64,000 bases of DNA from CAZICM01 sp964537685 (GCA_964537685.1 CAZICM010000022.1:62001-126000), one strand, 5' to 3'. Shown: positions 9,276 through 17,942, numbered from the stretch's first letter. A program made the numbers and translations. Notes: a model not told the origin generated them from the letters alone.

Positions 9276-11306
9276 TTAGGGGGCTTCGGGGGGGTTGGGG
9301 TTGGGGAATCCAGCCTCCAACAACGCCTCAACCCTGGCCACGCCTTGAGTATCACCTATTTCTTTATAGATAAGACGTGCCTGCTCAAAGGATGCCTTAG
9401 CTTTTGCCGCCTCGTCTTTCGCCAGCGATAGCAGCCCCTCCATGGCTAGGAGCTCGGCTGCTCCCGAACGGTCGTTCATCTCTCTGTAGATCTCTCGCGC
9501 TTGCTGATATGCCTGGTCAGCGTCCTCATAGCTACCCTTCACTACGGCAACACTCAACAATGCTGAGTAGATATTCGCCTCCATCTTGCGGTTGCCAACT
9601 GCCTTAGCGATTGACAGCGCCTTTTCAAAGTGGCTTTGAGCTGCCTCGAGCTCATCCATATGAAGCGCAAGCGTGGCCAAATGTAAGCTCACGCGCACCA
9701 CTTCATGGCGATTATCGCACCGTTCGGCAATCGACAGCACCCGCTCGTAATAGCCCTTGGCTTCGTCCAATTGGCCCATCTGCCCAGCCACTTCGCCCAA
9801 ACCTGTAAGACATTCAGTCTCCCCCCGACGATAGCCAAGGTCTTGAGAGAGCGTCAGCGCTTTCTGATAGGCATCCCTGGCCTCCTCCAACCGATTCTCC
9901 TCAAGCGCCAGCGCGCCAAGTTCCTGATATGCAATCGCCCACAACACGCCCTCCCCCAGGGGCTCCGACAAGCGCAGAGCTCGCTCCAATGCCCCACGCG
10001 CCAACAGTAGAGAATGTCCTATTCTCCAATGCTTCCCCGCAATGAGCAGTGAAAACGAAGCGTCGTTTGTTAGTCCCACGCGCTCCATTAATCTCGCTGC
10101 TGCCTCCGCCGTGGTTGCTACTCGGTTCGGCCAGTCCGGATCGAGGTTATCCTCCTGTACCCCGATCATCTTTTGCACGGTGGCCCCCAATATGCTCGCC
10201 CCCTGCTGTAGCTCCTTCTCTGTCCACAGTCTATCCTCCTCCCTCTCAATCGCCTTTAGAACCAGCCTCGATGCCTCCTCCCATTGCCCTTCCAATAACA
10301 GCACCGTGGCCCGCTTCAGCATCCGGTTTTCCGGTTCTCCAAGGCTCGCTTTCACTCCCCGCAACGCCACGTCCAGCCTCGGTTCCTCCGGTGAACGCAT
10401 GATGGATATCAACCCCCCGAGCGGCAACTCCTCCGGCACCCAGCCCGGCAACAGCTCCCGAAGAGCTCTCTCAATTCCCCGCGCTCCCGCCACTTTCTTT
10501 ACAAAACGCTGCCACACCCCCTCCCGCTTCAACGCATCCATCACCGGAAAATATCGCCCCGTCTCCCTATCCAACAATCCACCCGCCGCAAGCGCCGCCC
10601 TCTCTTCCCCTTCTAAGCTAGACTCCCCCGCCCTCACCTTCACCAGCACCCCAAGCTCCCGATCCGCCTTGCCCCGCTCCTTGCCCCCAAAACGCGCCGC
10701 CAAAACCCGCGCCATCGCCTCATCCCGGCACGCTTCCTCGGCGTAACCAAACCCCCGCATCTCCAGCATCCCCTCGGCAAAGTCGAGCAGATCAACCGCG
10801 CTCTCCAGCCATCCCGCCGCCTCGTGCAAACTCTCCACCGCCCACCGCGGATCTTCCAACAGCTCTCTGTCCTCAATCTCATCAATCAGCCGATGCAAGA
10901 CCTGAACTTTAAATGCCCCTAGCCATCCAAAACCCGGCAAGTCCAGCGGCCCATCAAAATCGTAAATCGCCCGTCCCGGATGAAGCTTCGAACCTTCCTC
11001 CACAATCTCCCGGAGCTGCTCTTCCGTTCGAAGTGCCCTATCGTCCCAGCTCGGCACCTCCACACGCCACCAGATCACCGCGTCCCGGGGAATGCGAACC
11101 TTCCTCCACGTCAAAAAATCCCGCTCCGCCCACGATAACTCTACAAAGCTCAGCCGATCATCAAAGGCCAAAAGCGCCCGCCCAAACATGCGAACAAGCC
11201 GGTCGCGGTGCGCCCTCGATAAATAAGCCGGCACAATCCAAGGCGAAGGCAATTCCTCGCTGAATATCGATAGCTTTGGAAAATCCTCGCCCGCAAAAAA
11301 ACGCAT
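9276..11306 (-). CDS. TPR protein, downstream partner of a P-loop ATPase
   Basis: This 676-residue cytoplasmic protein has no signal peptide. The first 320 residues or so are a mixed alpha/beta region I cannot assign. Residues about 320-670 are helical tandem repeats of TPR type with regular units such as LEEARDAYQKAL, LDEAKGYYERVL, LEAAQSHFEKAL, YEDADQAYQQAR and AKASFEQARLIY, spaced about 40 residues apart. TPR arrays of this kind bind protein partners or ligands. The gene starts 20 bases after the stop of the upstream ATPase on the same strand, so they form an operon. Together they look like a split version of an ATPase-TPR switch protein; this is inference from domain order only. Confidence 0.8.
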   Translation of the reverse strand: MRFFAGEDFPKLSIFSEELPSPWIVPAYLSRAHRDRLVRMFGRALLAFDDRLSFVELSWAERDFLTWRKVRIPRDAVIWWRVEVPSWDDRALRTEEQLREIVEEGSKLHPGRAIYDFDGPLDLPGFGWLGAFKVQVLHRLIDEIEDRELLEDPRWAVESLHEAAGWLESAVDLLDFAEGMLEMRGFGYAEEACRDEAMARVLAARFGGKERGKADRELGVLVKVRAGESSLEGEERAALAAGGLLDRETGRYFPVMDALKREGVWQRFVKKVAGARGIERALRELLPGWVPEELPLGGLISIMRSPEEPRLDVALRGVKASLGEPENRMLKRATVLLLEGQWEEASRLVLKAIEREEDRLWTEKELQQGASILGATVQKMIGVQEDNLDPDWPNRVATTAEAAARLMERVGLTNDASFSLLIAGKHWRIGHSLLLARGALERALRLSEPLGEGVLWAIAYQELGALALEENRLEEARDAYQKALTLSQDLGYRRGETECLTGLGEVAGQMGQLDEAKGYYERVLSIAERCDNRHEVVRVSLHLATLALHMDELEAAQSHFEKALSIAKAVGNRKMEANIYSALLSVAVVKGSYEDADQAYQQAREIYREMNDRSGAAELLAMEGLLSLAKDEAAKAKASFEQARLIYKEIGDTQGVARVEALLEAGFPNPNPPEAP

Positions 11307-11326
11307 CGTTCAATCGCCTGCAGCCG

Positions 11327-12574
11327 CTAGGCCAGAAAATGAAGAAGGGGGGAAAGCATATAGCGATCCGCATTTATCAAGTACGAGGGTACGAGCGCGC
11401 TGCACTGAAGCGCGACCTTGAAGAGGTCTTCCCCAACCCCCGCATCCTTTATTGCATCGCTCGTTAAATATTCATCCCTCTTTCCTTCAAAGACTCGCCC
11501 CAAACGCTCTAAATCGTCGTTCTTTAAACGGGCAAAGTCCTGTTGAATGGCCGATAACAACAAATCCTTCAAGCCCTCGCCATCCCTAGGCGAAATCTCG
11601 ATGCTCCGGTAATCCAAATTCTGAAGCCAGCTTAGCAAGGCCCATGCATTATTTGTCCATTGGGTCAACGTTTGGGCCAGCACGTCAAAGCCTGCATCGT
11701 TGAGACGCTTTTGACGCTCGGGAGACGCCGATTTCATCCGCGCCGCAACGACTTCGGCCAATTCCTCGGGCGACATCCCCGGCACCACCTTACCCAAGGT
11801 CCGCAGTTTGGTCATATCGGTGGACACAAATTCCGTTCGCACGGTCGCCACCACCACACAGCCGGGCAGCTCTGAAAGAAAACTCGCCAAATCCGTGACT
11901 TGAACCACGTCTTCCTTGGCCTCCGCATACACTACCTGATCGAGATTATCGACCAGCATCAGCACCCGGGTCTTGGAACGCTGACAGTCCTCGGCAAAGC
12001 CCCGGATAAGACGCTGTAAAAAAGCCACGTCCACGGCTCTTTCGCTGGTTTCCTCTACTTCGCGGCTGCGGCCCACGGCCCGCACGATTCCAAATTCAAA
12101 CTGCAGAGTTCTTGTAAAGGTCGATTGGAGCGACATGTCCAAGCTCAGCTTGGTGGCCCAGCTTTTCACCTCCCGCACCTTCACCTTGGTTAGTTCGGCC
12201 AGTTTGAGCAGCCACTCGGCTGAGGCTCGGAGTCCTTCGTTCAGAGCATTCTGGATCGCTTCCCGGGCCAGCTCCTTGGCCAATTTCCGGAGGGCCGGCT
12301 CCAAGCCATGTTCGACACGCACACAATCCAGCTCGACCCGAAGGATTTCGGAGGTGAACACCATATCGTGCACGACGCGCCGGACCAGCATGGATTTTCC
12401 CACGCCTCTGTTGCCGCGGACAAGAATACAGGCTTCTCCTGGGCCATCGGGAGCGATAAAGCTTTCGAGATCGGCGAGCAGCTCTTCGCGGAGCGCGGAT
12501 CGGTTGGCGAATAGCTCCATCTTCTTATATTCATTCGGCTGAAAACAGGCCGATCGCGTCGCGGTGCGCGCCAT
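11327..12574 (-). CDS. P-loop ATPase (AAA/STAND-like), partner of the TPR protein
   Basis: The ATG at 12574 was chosen because GAGGGA lies 7 bases before it; an in-frame ATG at 12589 is possible. The 415-residue product begins with a short lead and then ANRSALREELLADLESF, typical of the helix before an AAA or NACHT-type P-loop. Walker A is GNRGVGKS and Walker B is VLMLVDNLDQV, followed by a sensor-like strand VVVATVRTEF. The C-terminal third is a helical region ending in a winged-helix-like segment. These features fit an ATP-driven switch of the AAA/STAND group. No effector domain is visible. The gene is followed directly by the TPR gene. Its promoter side faces the 42-44 bp repeat array. Confidence 0.8.
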   Translation of the reverse strand: MARTATRSACFQPNEYKKMELFANRSALREELLADLESFIAPDGPGEACILVRGNRGVGKSMLVRRVVHDMVFTSEILRVELDCVRVEHGLEPALRKLAKELAREAIQNALNEGLRASAEWLLKLAELTKVKVREVKSWATKLSLDMSLQSTFTRTLQFEFGIVRAVGRSREVEETSERAVDVAFLQRLIRGFAEDCQRSKTRVLMLVDNLDQVVYAEAKEDVVQVTDLASFLSELPGCVVVATVRTEFVSTDMTKLRTLGKVVPGMSPEELAEVVAARMKSASPERQKRLNDAGFDVLAQTLTQWTNNAWALLSWLQNLDYRSIEISPRDGEGLKDLLLSAIQQDFARLKNDDLERLGRVFEGKRDEYLTSDAIKDAGVGEDLFKVALQCSALVPSYLINADRYMLSPLLHFLA

Positions 12575-12670
12575 GGATTTGTCCCTCATTTGGCAGGTGC
12601 TCGGCGTTTCATCGCATAGGTTGGCGTGCATCTCAAGTTTTTTGTGAGGGGCGCCTGCGCGGCGTGTGTG

Positions 12671-12964
12671 GGTCTGCACATCGCCGCGCCTACAAGCCCC
12701 ACGGCATTCCGCGGTCTGCACATTGGCGCGCCTGTGATCGATCCCGGCATGCTGCAGCCTTCACATCGGCAAGCATGTAAACGATCCAGCATGCTGCAGT
12801 CCGCACATCGGCAAGCATGTAAACGATCCCGGCATCCTGGGGCCTGCACATCGGCAAGGGTGTGAGCGATCCCGGCATTCCGGGGCCTGCACATCGGCAA
12901 GGGTGTGAGCGATCCCGGCATCCTGGGGCCTGCACACATGCAAGGGTGTGAAGATCCCAGTATG
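12671..12964. repeat. Array of seven imperfect 42-44 bp direct repeats
   Basis: Units begin at 12671, 12713, 12757, 12799, 12841, 12884 and 12927. The core of each unit is CTGCACATCGGCAAG, then GTGTGAGCGATCCCGGCAT, then a CCTGG or CCGG end. The middle units are the most alike, and the outer ones decay. There are no unique spacers: the whole unit is repeated, so this is a minisatellite-like array and not CRISPR. It lies just upstream of the ATPase-TPR operon. Confidence 0.85.
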
Positions 12965-13036
12965 CGTACTCAGCGATCCGTGCGAGACGGCATGGAAGAA
13001 CGGCCTAAATGATGGAAATTATCTTTGGGGTTATGA

Positions 13037-13058
13037 CGATTTTTGTGATCAAAAATCG
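13037..13058. other. Perfect 9-bp hairpin
   Basis: CGATTTTTG and CAAAAATCG are separated by four bases and followed on the plus strand by TTTT. This could act as a terminator or an operator. It is 150 bases before the first possible start of the neprosin-like frame. Confidence 0.5.
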
Positions 13059-13188
13059 TTTTGCCGGCCATTTAGCAATATAGGAAGACGGTGCTTGTGC
13101 CGCCTGAAAGAGGCCATATGGAGACGGGGAGACCCCACCGCTCGCAAACACCGGTCCGACCGTTCCCGATGAAGCGCCACTGGACGCA

Positions 13189-14076
13189 TTGCAGCAGGCT
13201 CGGAAGGCGGAAGCGGACCTCTACATCGCTCAGGTCATCTACAAAGGAGGCCATATCGTCGGAAGCCTTCAAACCCCTTCGGGACAGGATATTGATTTTG
13301 TGGCTCGGGATACCCTGCCTGCCCTTCCCTACGCATTGCCCGCACTGCCTGTCGATCTTGTGAATGTTCAGTTGCCCCCCGGCGTGCAATTCGGCCTGAG
13401 CGAATGGGAACAGATGCCCGCGTTTTTTGAGCTCTTGGCGACGGCGACGCCTTTTGTTCGGCCGTCGTTTTGGCCGTATATCATGGGCGAAGCGCCTGAT
13501 GCGGTATCGATCGAGGACTATTTGGCGCGCTATTCCGTCGGTGGGGCGCCCTCCGTTGGGACTCGGCTGTACGCCGGGCTTATATCCAAAGATGCCAACC
13601 GGGGCGTATCGGGCTTCGTTAGCCAGTTTCGTCCAGAAGTGGACCCCGATAGTTTTAGCCTAATCGAGCTTACCGTCTTCTGCCCTGCCGAGGGGCCGGT
13701 GCAAGAGCAGGTGGGTATTGTGATCTCCGTTGATAAACGAAATACATTTGGACAGAATCAATCGCCGTACACCGACGGCGAACCCCGTATGCATATCGAG
13801 TATGCTCGCGTAGTGGGTGGAAGCGTTCAATATGTGTGGGATGGCATGGATGGTAACTTCGTGGAGAATCCTTTTCGGCGCCATCAGCCAGGCGAAAAGG
13901 TGCCCTTTTCCGTGCTGAATCAGACGCCGATTGAACATCTGATGGCCATTTTTCAAGCGCCTCTGGGTGACTGGTGGATCGCCTACAATGGGGATCTGCT
14001 TGGATATTATAAGGCCAGTTCATTTAAATGGCTGAACAAAGGAGGATGCGGGACCGCATGGTATGGAGAGATGTAG
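13189..14076 (+). CDS. Neprosin-like domain protein, N-terminus unclear or truncated
   Basis: The only near-canonical start is TTG at 13189; the frame is open from 13108 (after a TGA) with no ATG or GTG, and there is no signal peptide, so the 5' end may be lost. The 295 residues look like the neprosin family (DUF239): a beta-rich domain with SVGTRLYAGLISKD, VSGFVSQFRP, QEQVGIVISVDKRN, then a Trp-rich end GDWWIAYNGDLLGYYKASSF and GTAWYGEM. That end matches the family's 'nGd.iGYwP..lf...a..v.WGG' pattern. Plant neprosin is a prolyl endopeptidase with paired catalytic glutamates; I cannot place those with certainty. GC content appears lower than in the neighbours, consistent with transfer. Neighbours give no functional hint. 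Confidence 0.65.
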   Translation: MQQARKAEADLYIAQVIYKGGHIVGSLQTPSGQDIDFVARDTLPALPYALPALPVDLVNVQLPPGVQFGLSEWEQMPAFFELLATATPFVRPSFWPYIMGEAPDAVSIEDYLARYSVGGAPSVGTRLYAGLISKDANRGVSGFVSQFRPEVDPDSFSLIELTVFCPAEGPVQEQVGIVISVDKRNTFGQNQSPYTDGEPRMHIEYARVVGGSVQYVWDGMDGNFVENPFRRHQPGEKVPFSVLNQTPIEHLMAIFQAPLGDWWIAYNGDLLGYYKASSFKWLNKGGCGTAWYGEM

Positions 14077-14167
14077 CGTGTTATGGTTTAAGTCCTCTAA
14101 CGAAATTGGGAGCGCCTTGGAATAGCAACTTCGTGTTCCTTGGAGGTTCTGGCAGCAAAAACCCAGG

Positions 14168-14584
14168 ATGCAAATGGCCATGAGAACGACCATGAACAAT
14201 TACTTCTTCTTCCCGGCCATCGCCGCACTGCTAAGCTGGGGCGCGTCTTGCTCATCTGTCGACGAAGCCCCCGGCGGAGGAAGGGTGGAGCACCCAGGAG
14301 AACCCAAATTCAAGACTCCTTTGCCTTCCACTTCGGCGCGCCCCTTGGAATCGGCTTCTCCCGCACAACCACCATCCACAAACTCAGCCGCTCCGCCGCC
14401 GCTCAACAGCGCCGAACCTGAAGTTCAGCTNNNNNNNNNNNNNNNNNNNNNNNNNNNNNNNNNNNNNNNNNNNNNNNNNNNNNNNNNNNNNNNNNNNNNN
14501 NNNNNNNNNNNNNNNNNNNNNNNNNNNNNNCCCTCCATCGTGGGCAGCTCGGTTGGCAGCCCGCTTCCTGCCCCGAAGAAATAG
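14168..14584 (+). CDS. Lipoprotein with Cys-rich region, interrupted by the assembly gap (copy 1)
   Basis: The gene begins at ATG 14168 (ATG 14180 is also possible) with a signal peptide and the lipobox-like GASC. A Pro/Ser-rich linker follows and the sequence then runs into 100 N. After the gap the frame ends with the same residues as the downstream copy (SSVGSPLPAPKK). The part before the gap is nearly identical to 14660-14790, and the part after it to 15113-15166. The gene is therefore a tandem duplicate whose central part is missing from the assembly, not a real short protein. The hidden part is expected to hold the Cys-rich module described for copy 2. Confidence 0.7.
   Translation: MQMAMRTTMNNYFFFPAIAALLSWGASCSSVDEAPGGGRVEHPGEPKFKTPLPSTSARPLESASPAQPPSTNSAAPPPLNSAEPEVQXXXXXXXXXXXXXXXXXXXXXXXXXXXXXXXXXXPSIVGSSVGSPLPAPKK
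14431..14530. other. Assembly gap of 100 N
   Basis: A run of exactly 100 N inside the first lipoprotein copy, typical of a scaffold gap of unknown size. If the two copies are collinear, the missing piece is about 322 bases, the distance between the matching flanks in copy 2. 322 and 100 leave the same remainder when divided by three, so the frame is kept either way. Confidence 0.98.
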
Positions 14585-14593
14585 CTCGCCCCG

Positions 14594-15166
14594 ATGACCT
14601 TCAAAGCAAGCCCTTCCCAACAGGTCCTCTTCATCCCCACCATCGCCGCCCTTCTAAACTGGGGCGCGTCTTGCTCATCTGTCGACGAAGCCCCCGGCGG
14701 AGGAAGGGTGGAGCACCCAGTCGCACAGCCATCCCCCACAAACTCAGCCGCTCCGCCGCCGCTCAACAGCGCCGAACCTGAAGTTCAGCTTTCGCCCCTC
14801 GACCAAGCCATTGCCAACGATCATCCATCACGGCCTTGGTCGAAGAATGTGCCCAAACGGGCGTGCACCCAGGACGAGCAATGCGGAGATGGCTTTTGTG
14901 ATCGAGGGCGCTGCGCCGCGATATGGTCAGGCAGCATGTCCTTTGGACAGCGCTGTGGAGGCGACATCGGTTGTGGCGGCTATCTCTGTCTCGAGGACCG
15001 CTGCAGATCTTGTGTCGCCGATGACGAGTGCAAAGAAAAAATCGGTATTCAAGATCCAAGATGCGGTCCCTCCCCCTGGATTCCAGGTGCCCAAAAATGT
15101 TTGGGGCTCATTCCCTCCATCGTGGGCAGCTCGGTTGGCAGCCCGCTTCCTGCCCCGAAGAAATAG
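14594..15166 (+). CDS. Cys-rich lipoprotein (copy 2)
   Basis: The 190-residue product has a signal peptide and the lipobox-like sequence GASC near residue 27, so it is probably an outer-membrane lipoprotein. A Pro/Ser linker leads to a module at about 85-160 with some fourteen cysteines in patterns such as CTQDEQCGDGFCDRGRC and CGGYLCLEDRCRSCVADDEC, which resemble small disulphide-knot repeats seen in many myxobacterial surface proteins. The C-terminus is a short Ser/Pro tail. It lies 9 bases behind copy 1 and shares long identical stretches with it. Function unknown; disulphide-stabilised binding is a reasonable guess. Confidence 0.75.
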   Translation: MTFKASPSQQVLFIPTIAALLNWGASCSSVDEAPGGGRVEHPVAQPSPTNSAAPPPLNSAEPEVQLSPLDQAIANDHPSRPWSKNVPKRACTQDEQCGDGFCDRGRCAAIWSGSMSFGQRCGGDIGCGGYLCLEDRCRSCVADDECKEKIGIQDPRCGPSPWIPGAQKCLGLIPSIVGSSVGSPLPAPKK

Positions 15167-15172
15167 CCCCAC

Positions 15173-15784
15173 TCACTCATAATACTGCCCCGCCCACAAA
15201 AACTTCGACAAATCCCCCCACCCCAGCGCCTCAATCGCCTCCACGGGCGACTCTATATCCTGAGGATCCACCGAAGTCCATTCCCCATCCTCCCCCAGCA
15301 CCGCCACCTTCCCAGGTACATAAGAACGCCCCGTATCATCCCCATCCTCCCATCCTCCCCAACTCCCGGCCATCCCGCATTCCAAATACGCACTTGGATC
15401 AAAATTAAACCATCTCGCCCCGCGCGGCGCGTCTATACCAAAATATCGATGCTCATTATTCAATATCCCTTCCCTGCCCATCTCAACCAAATCTACAATC
15501 TGAAGCTTTAACGTATGACAAAAGCTTTCAAAATCCGATTCCATCTCCATGGTGGGCTCCAGCTTAAACCATGCCTCTTCCAATGGAGCAGGCTCCGCTT
15601 TAAATGACTTCTCCAGCACCTCAAAAAATTCATCCGGCGTCAGCGTGCTTCGATCCCCGTATGCCTGCATCAGCCCGTACATCGCCCGAAGATAATGCTC
15701 CAAGCTCCGCGTGTCCTTCTTTCGCTGCTTGATTAGCTCGGCCATCGCTACGTATAAATCCCGGTTGGTGCGGATGGTGCTCAT
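15173..15784 (-). CDS. Uncharacterised cytoplasmic protein
   Basis: I chose ATG at 15784, giving 203 residues; an upstream TTG at 15874 is less likely. There is no signal peptide and no membrane helix. The N-terminal half is helical and charged (AELIKQRKKDTRSLEHYL). The C-terminal half is richer in aromatic residues and contains ARWFNFDPSAYLECGMAGSW and a closing ALGWGDLSKFLWAGQYYE. The pattern loosely recalls SMI1/KNR4-like immunity proteins but lacks a decisive motif. It is convergent with the lipoprotein gene at 14594-15166 (stops 6 bases apart) and divergent from the cytochrome-like lipoprotein. Confidence 0.6.
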   Translation of the reverse strand: MSTIRTNRDLYVAMAELIKQRKKDTRSLEHYLRAMYGLMQAYGDRSTLTPDEFFEVLEKSFKAEPAPLEEAWFKLEPTMEMESDFESFCHTLKLQIVDLVEMGREGILNNEHRYFGIDAPRGARWFNFDPSAYLECGMAGSWGGWEDGDDTGRSYVPGKVAVLGEDGEWTSVDPQDIESPVEAIEALGWGDLSKFLWAGQYYE

Positions 15785-15877
15785 ATTGGGCTGTGTATCC
15801 AATATCCCCTTCCATGGCAATGCCCAAAGCGCTTGACGTGTTTTTTTAGCTATGGCAGCGTGCGCGCCGTTCAACCG

Positions 15878-17488
15878 ATGCTATCGAAACGCTACATAAG
15901 GTGCACCGTGCAAGCTCAATCCCGTGTCGTTTTTTTCCTTTTGTTGTCGTGCGCCGCAGGCTGCAGTCAGCGTTCTCTTTCATCCTCCGATGCCGAGCCC
16001 AGTCCGTCTTCATCGGAAAGCGCCGCTCCCCAAGAGCCGCCGCCCAAACCTGTTCATGTCCCCATTCCAACGGGTATCTCTCAATTGATGGCCAAAATTC
16101 CCCAGGATTTGGGCGCGCTCGATCCTCAGATTCCCAATCCGGCGCCCGATGCCTGGAATTTTCACTTGATGGGCTGGCTCACGTTTATTGCGCTCAATTG
16201 GCCCGCGCAATCCAACGCATGCGAGCCCGATCTCGACGCTTCGATTACCGGCGATTCGGCGGCGCTTCGGGTATGGCAGACCTGGGCCAGAAATGCGGAT
16301 GTGTTGTTGGCCCCAGGGCAACAGGTGAAACCGGGACAGCGGCCGATGCCTTGGTGTCCTTCGAAGCGAGCCGCTCCTGTCTTTACCCAGGTGGCCAAGA
16401 TACCGGGACCTTCTATACCCATGGCCGAACAAGCGATCATCGGCCCGCTGGTCGATCAGAATCGGCGATTTGTGCGTTACGAAGTGGCTATCAATAAAGA
16501 TGCCTATGATTTTATTCTAAAACCGGGCGCCTCGGACGATAGCAACCTATGGAGCATAGAAGGCCAGAATGCTTATGTAAAGAGCATGGCTACACCGGGC
16601 CTGCTTCAGTTTCCGAGCGGCAAAGCGGGCGGAGCCGTGGGGGCGATTGCGGTACAAGCCGCGTGGAAGGTATTGAACGCCGATGAAATCAAAAGCAAGC
16701 GCTATTCGATGATAAGCGATATAAAGGTCGAGACAGGAGGCATGGGACTTCAGAAAGTGACCCTGGGCTTGATAGGCATGCACATCGCGCACAAGACCGA
16801 GACGGCGCCTCAATGGATATGGTCGACCTTTGAGCATGTGGACAACATTCTTTCCCCTGTTGGAGGAGGAGGGACGCTCAACAGTGCGGGATGTGGGCAG
16901 GTGGTAGAGAGTGGAGCGAAGGCGCCTCAATGTACGGGTGGATGTTGTACACCGAACACGCCGACGGTAGAGAGAGATGCAAAGAAAAAGGGACAAGAAG
17001 AGCTGACGGCGGAAGGCAAACCCAAGCAGAGAGCGGTACAGGTTGTAAGGGCGCACAAGAGCGAGAGCCAAGAGATAAAGCGGATGAACGAAGCATTTCG
17101 GCGATTATTGGCAGGGACGGCATGGTCCAATTATACGCAGATAGGGACGCAATGGCCATCGGAGCCGTGGCGCGAAGGAGGGAAGGACATAAAGATGCCT
17201 GAGGAGGACGTGAAACCGGAGCCGCAGGTTTTGGCGAATGTAGCGATAGAGACCTTTAATCAAGGGCCGGTGGAGGCTGTGGAGGGCGGGCCTGCATATC
17301 CATACAAGCTAGAGAAAGGAGCGGAGTCGCCGCATGGTGCGGGAGCGCGTTCGAGCTGTATAGGATGTCATTCGGTGGCGGCGGTGGTGGGTGAAAAAGA
17401 CGGGGTTCGATATGCGGATTTTCTCATGATGCTGGGGCATGCGCGGAAGGTGGGAATGGGAAAGGAGGGGGCGGGGGGGAAAAGGTAG
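15878..17488 (+). CDS. Lipoprotein with a c-type haem motif
   Basis: The start at ATG 15878 gives 536 residues; GTG 15908 also leaves a good signal peptide. The lipobox is CAAGC, so the protein should be anchored to a membrane facing the periplasm or surface. Near the C-terminus the motif CIGCH fits a single covalently bound haem c. The long middle part contains MGWLTFIALNWPAQ and several conserved-looking Trp/Tyr segments but no other haem site. A Cys cluster CTGGCC occurs near residue 355. It may be a small-scale electron-transfer or peroxidase-like protein, but no partner genes lie nearby. Third-position composition changes towards AG-rich codons after about 16870. Confidence 0.65.
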   Translation: MLSKRYIRCTVQAQSRVVFFLLLSCAAGCSQRSLSSSDAEPSPSSSESAAPQEPPPKPVHVPIPTGISQLMAKIPQDLGALDPQIPNPAPDAWNFHLMGWLTFIALNWPAQSNACEPDLDASITGDSAALRVWQTWARNADVLLAPGQQVKPGQRPMPWCPSKRAAPVFTQVAKIPGPSIPMAEQAIIGPLVDQNRRFVRYEVAINKDAYDFILKPGASDDSNLWSIEGQNAYVKSMATPGLLQFPSGKAGGAVGAIAVQAAWKVLNADEIKSKRYSMISDIKVETGGMGLQKVTLGLIGMHIAHKTETAPQWIWSTFEHVDNILSPVGGGGTLNSAGCGQVVESGAKAPQCTGGCCTPNTPTVERDAKKKGQEELTAEGKPKQRAVQVVRAHKSESQEIKRMNEAFRRLLAGTAWSNYTQIGTQWPSEPWREGGKDIKMPEEDVKPEPQVLANVAIETFNQGPVEAVEGGPAYPYKLEKGAESPHGAGARSSCIGCHSVAAVVGEKDGVRYADFLMMLGHARKVGMGKEGAGGKR

Positions 17489-17517
17489 GCACAGGCCACC
17501 TCGAACCCAGGACGCGC

Positions 17518-17940
17518 TTAGCGCCCCGCCTTCCCCACAACCCTTATCTCCACATCCACCACCCCTTCCCTCACAATCCCAAGCTCCTCCGCCGCTCGTC
17601 TCGATAAATCTACAATGCGTCCTCGTACATGCGGGCCTCTGTCATTCACCCGTACCACCACGCTTCGGCCATCCGCCCTTTTGACTTCAAGCAGCGTTCC
17701 AAAGGCTAAGGTCCGGTGCGCCGCCGTCATTTCCCCTTTTCTGTAGGGTTCGCCCGAGGCTGTCGGCCTTCCTTCAAATTTGTCGGCGTAATAGGACGCC
17801 TTTCCCTGTTCGCTGTGCGGTGCCGAAGATGCCGCCGCCGCCGGGCGCCCCGATGGAGCCGTTGCACCACCGCCTCCACATCCCATGCCTAGCCATGCGG
17901 CCACGAGCAGCCACGTCCATGTCTGAATTGTCCTGTGCAT
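17518..17940 (-). CDS. RlpA-family double-psi beta-barrel lipoprotein
   Basis: The ATG at 17940 gives 140 residues with a signal peptide and lipobox-like LGMGC. Residues about 45-140 form the RlpA domain: GKASYYADKFEGRPTASGE, then MTAAHRTLAFGTLLEV, VVVRVNDRGPHV and IVDLSRRAAEELGI. The Asp in NDRGP and the His in AAHRTLAFG match the active-site residues of RlpA-type lytic transglycosylases that cleave peptidoglycan strands lacking stem peptides, so activity is plausible. There is no SPOR domain, unlike E. coli RlpA, so septal targeting is not indicated. It follows the ferredoxin-like gene by 2 bases on the same strand. Confidence 0.88.
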   Translation of the reverse strand: MHRTIQTWTWLLVAAWLGMGCGGGGATAPSGRPAAAASSAPHSEQGKASYYADKFEGRPTASGEPYRKGEMTAAHRTLAFGTLLEVKRADGRSVVVRVNDRGPHVRGRIVDLSRRAAEELGIVREGVVDVEIRVVGKAGR

Positions 17941-17942
17941 AT

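Larger units (their letters stand above)
12575..13188. other. Intergenic region with repeat array, no clear gene
   Basis: This 614-base stretch between the ATPase gene and the neprosin-like gene holds the repeat array at 12671-12964 and a 9-bp hairpin at 13037-13058. Short frames exist in several phases, but none has a ribosome site or recognisable product. The repeat spacing (42, 44, 42, 42, 43, 43) would break any reading frame, so I treat it as non-coding. Confidence 0.65.

Noticed and set aside
12671..12964. CRISPR array
   Set aside because: The whole 42-44 bp unit is repeated with decay; there are no unique spacers, and no cas genes are nearby.
13091..13363. Separate small gene overlapping the neprosin-like frame
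   Set aside because: It is a different frame of the same DNA and overlaps the neprosin-type sequence in a region where that frame makes a better protein.
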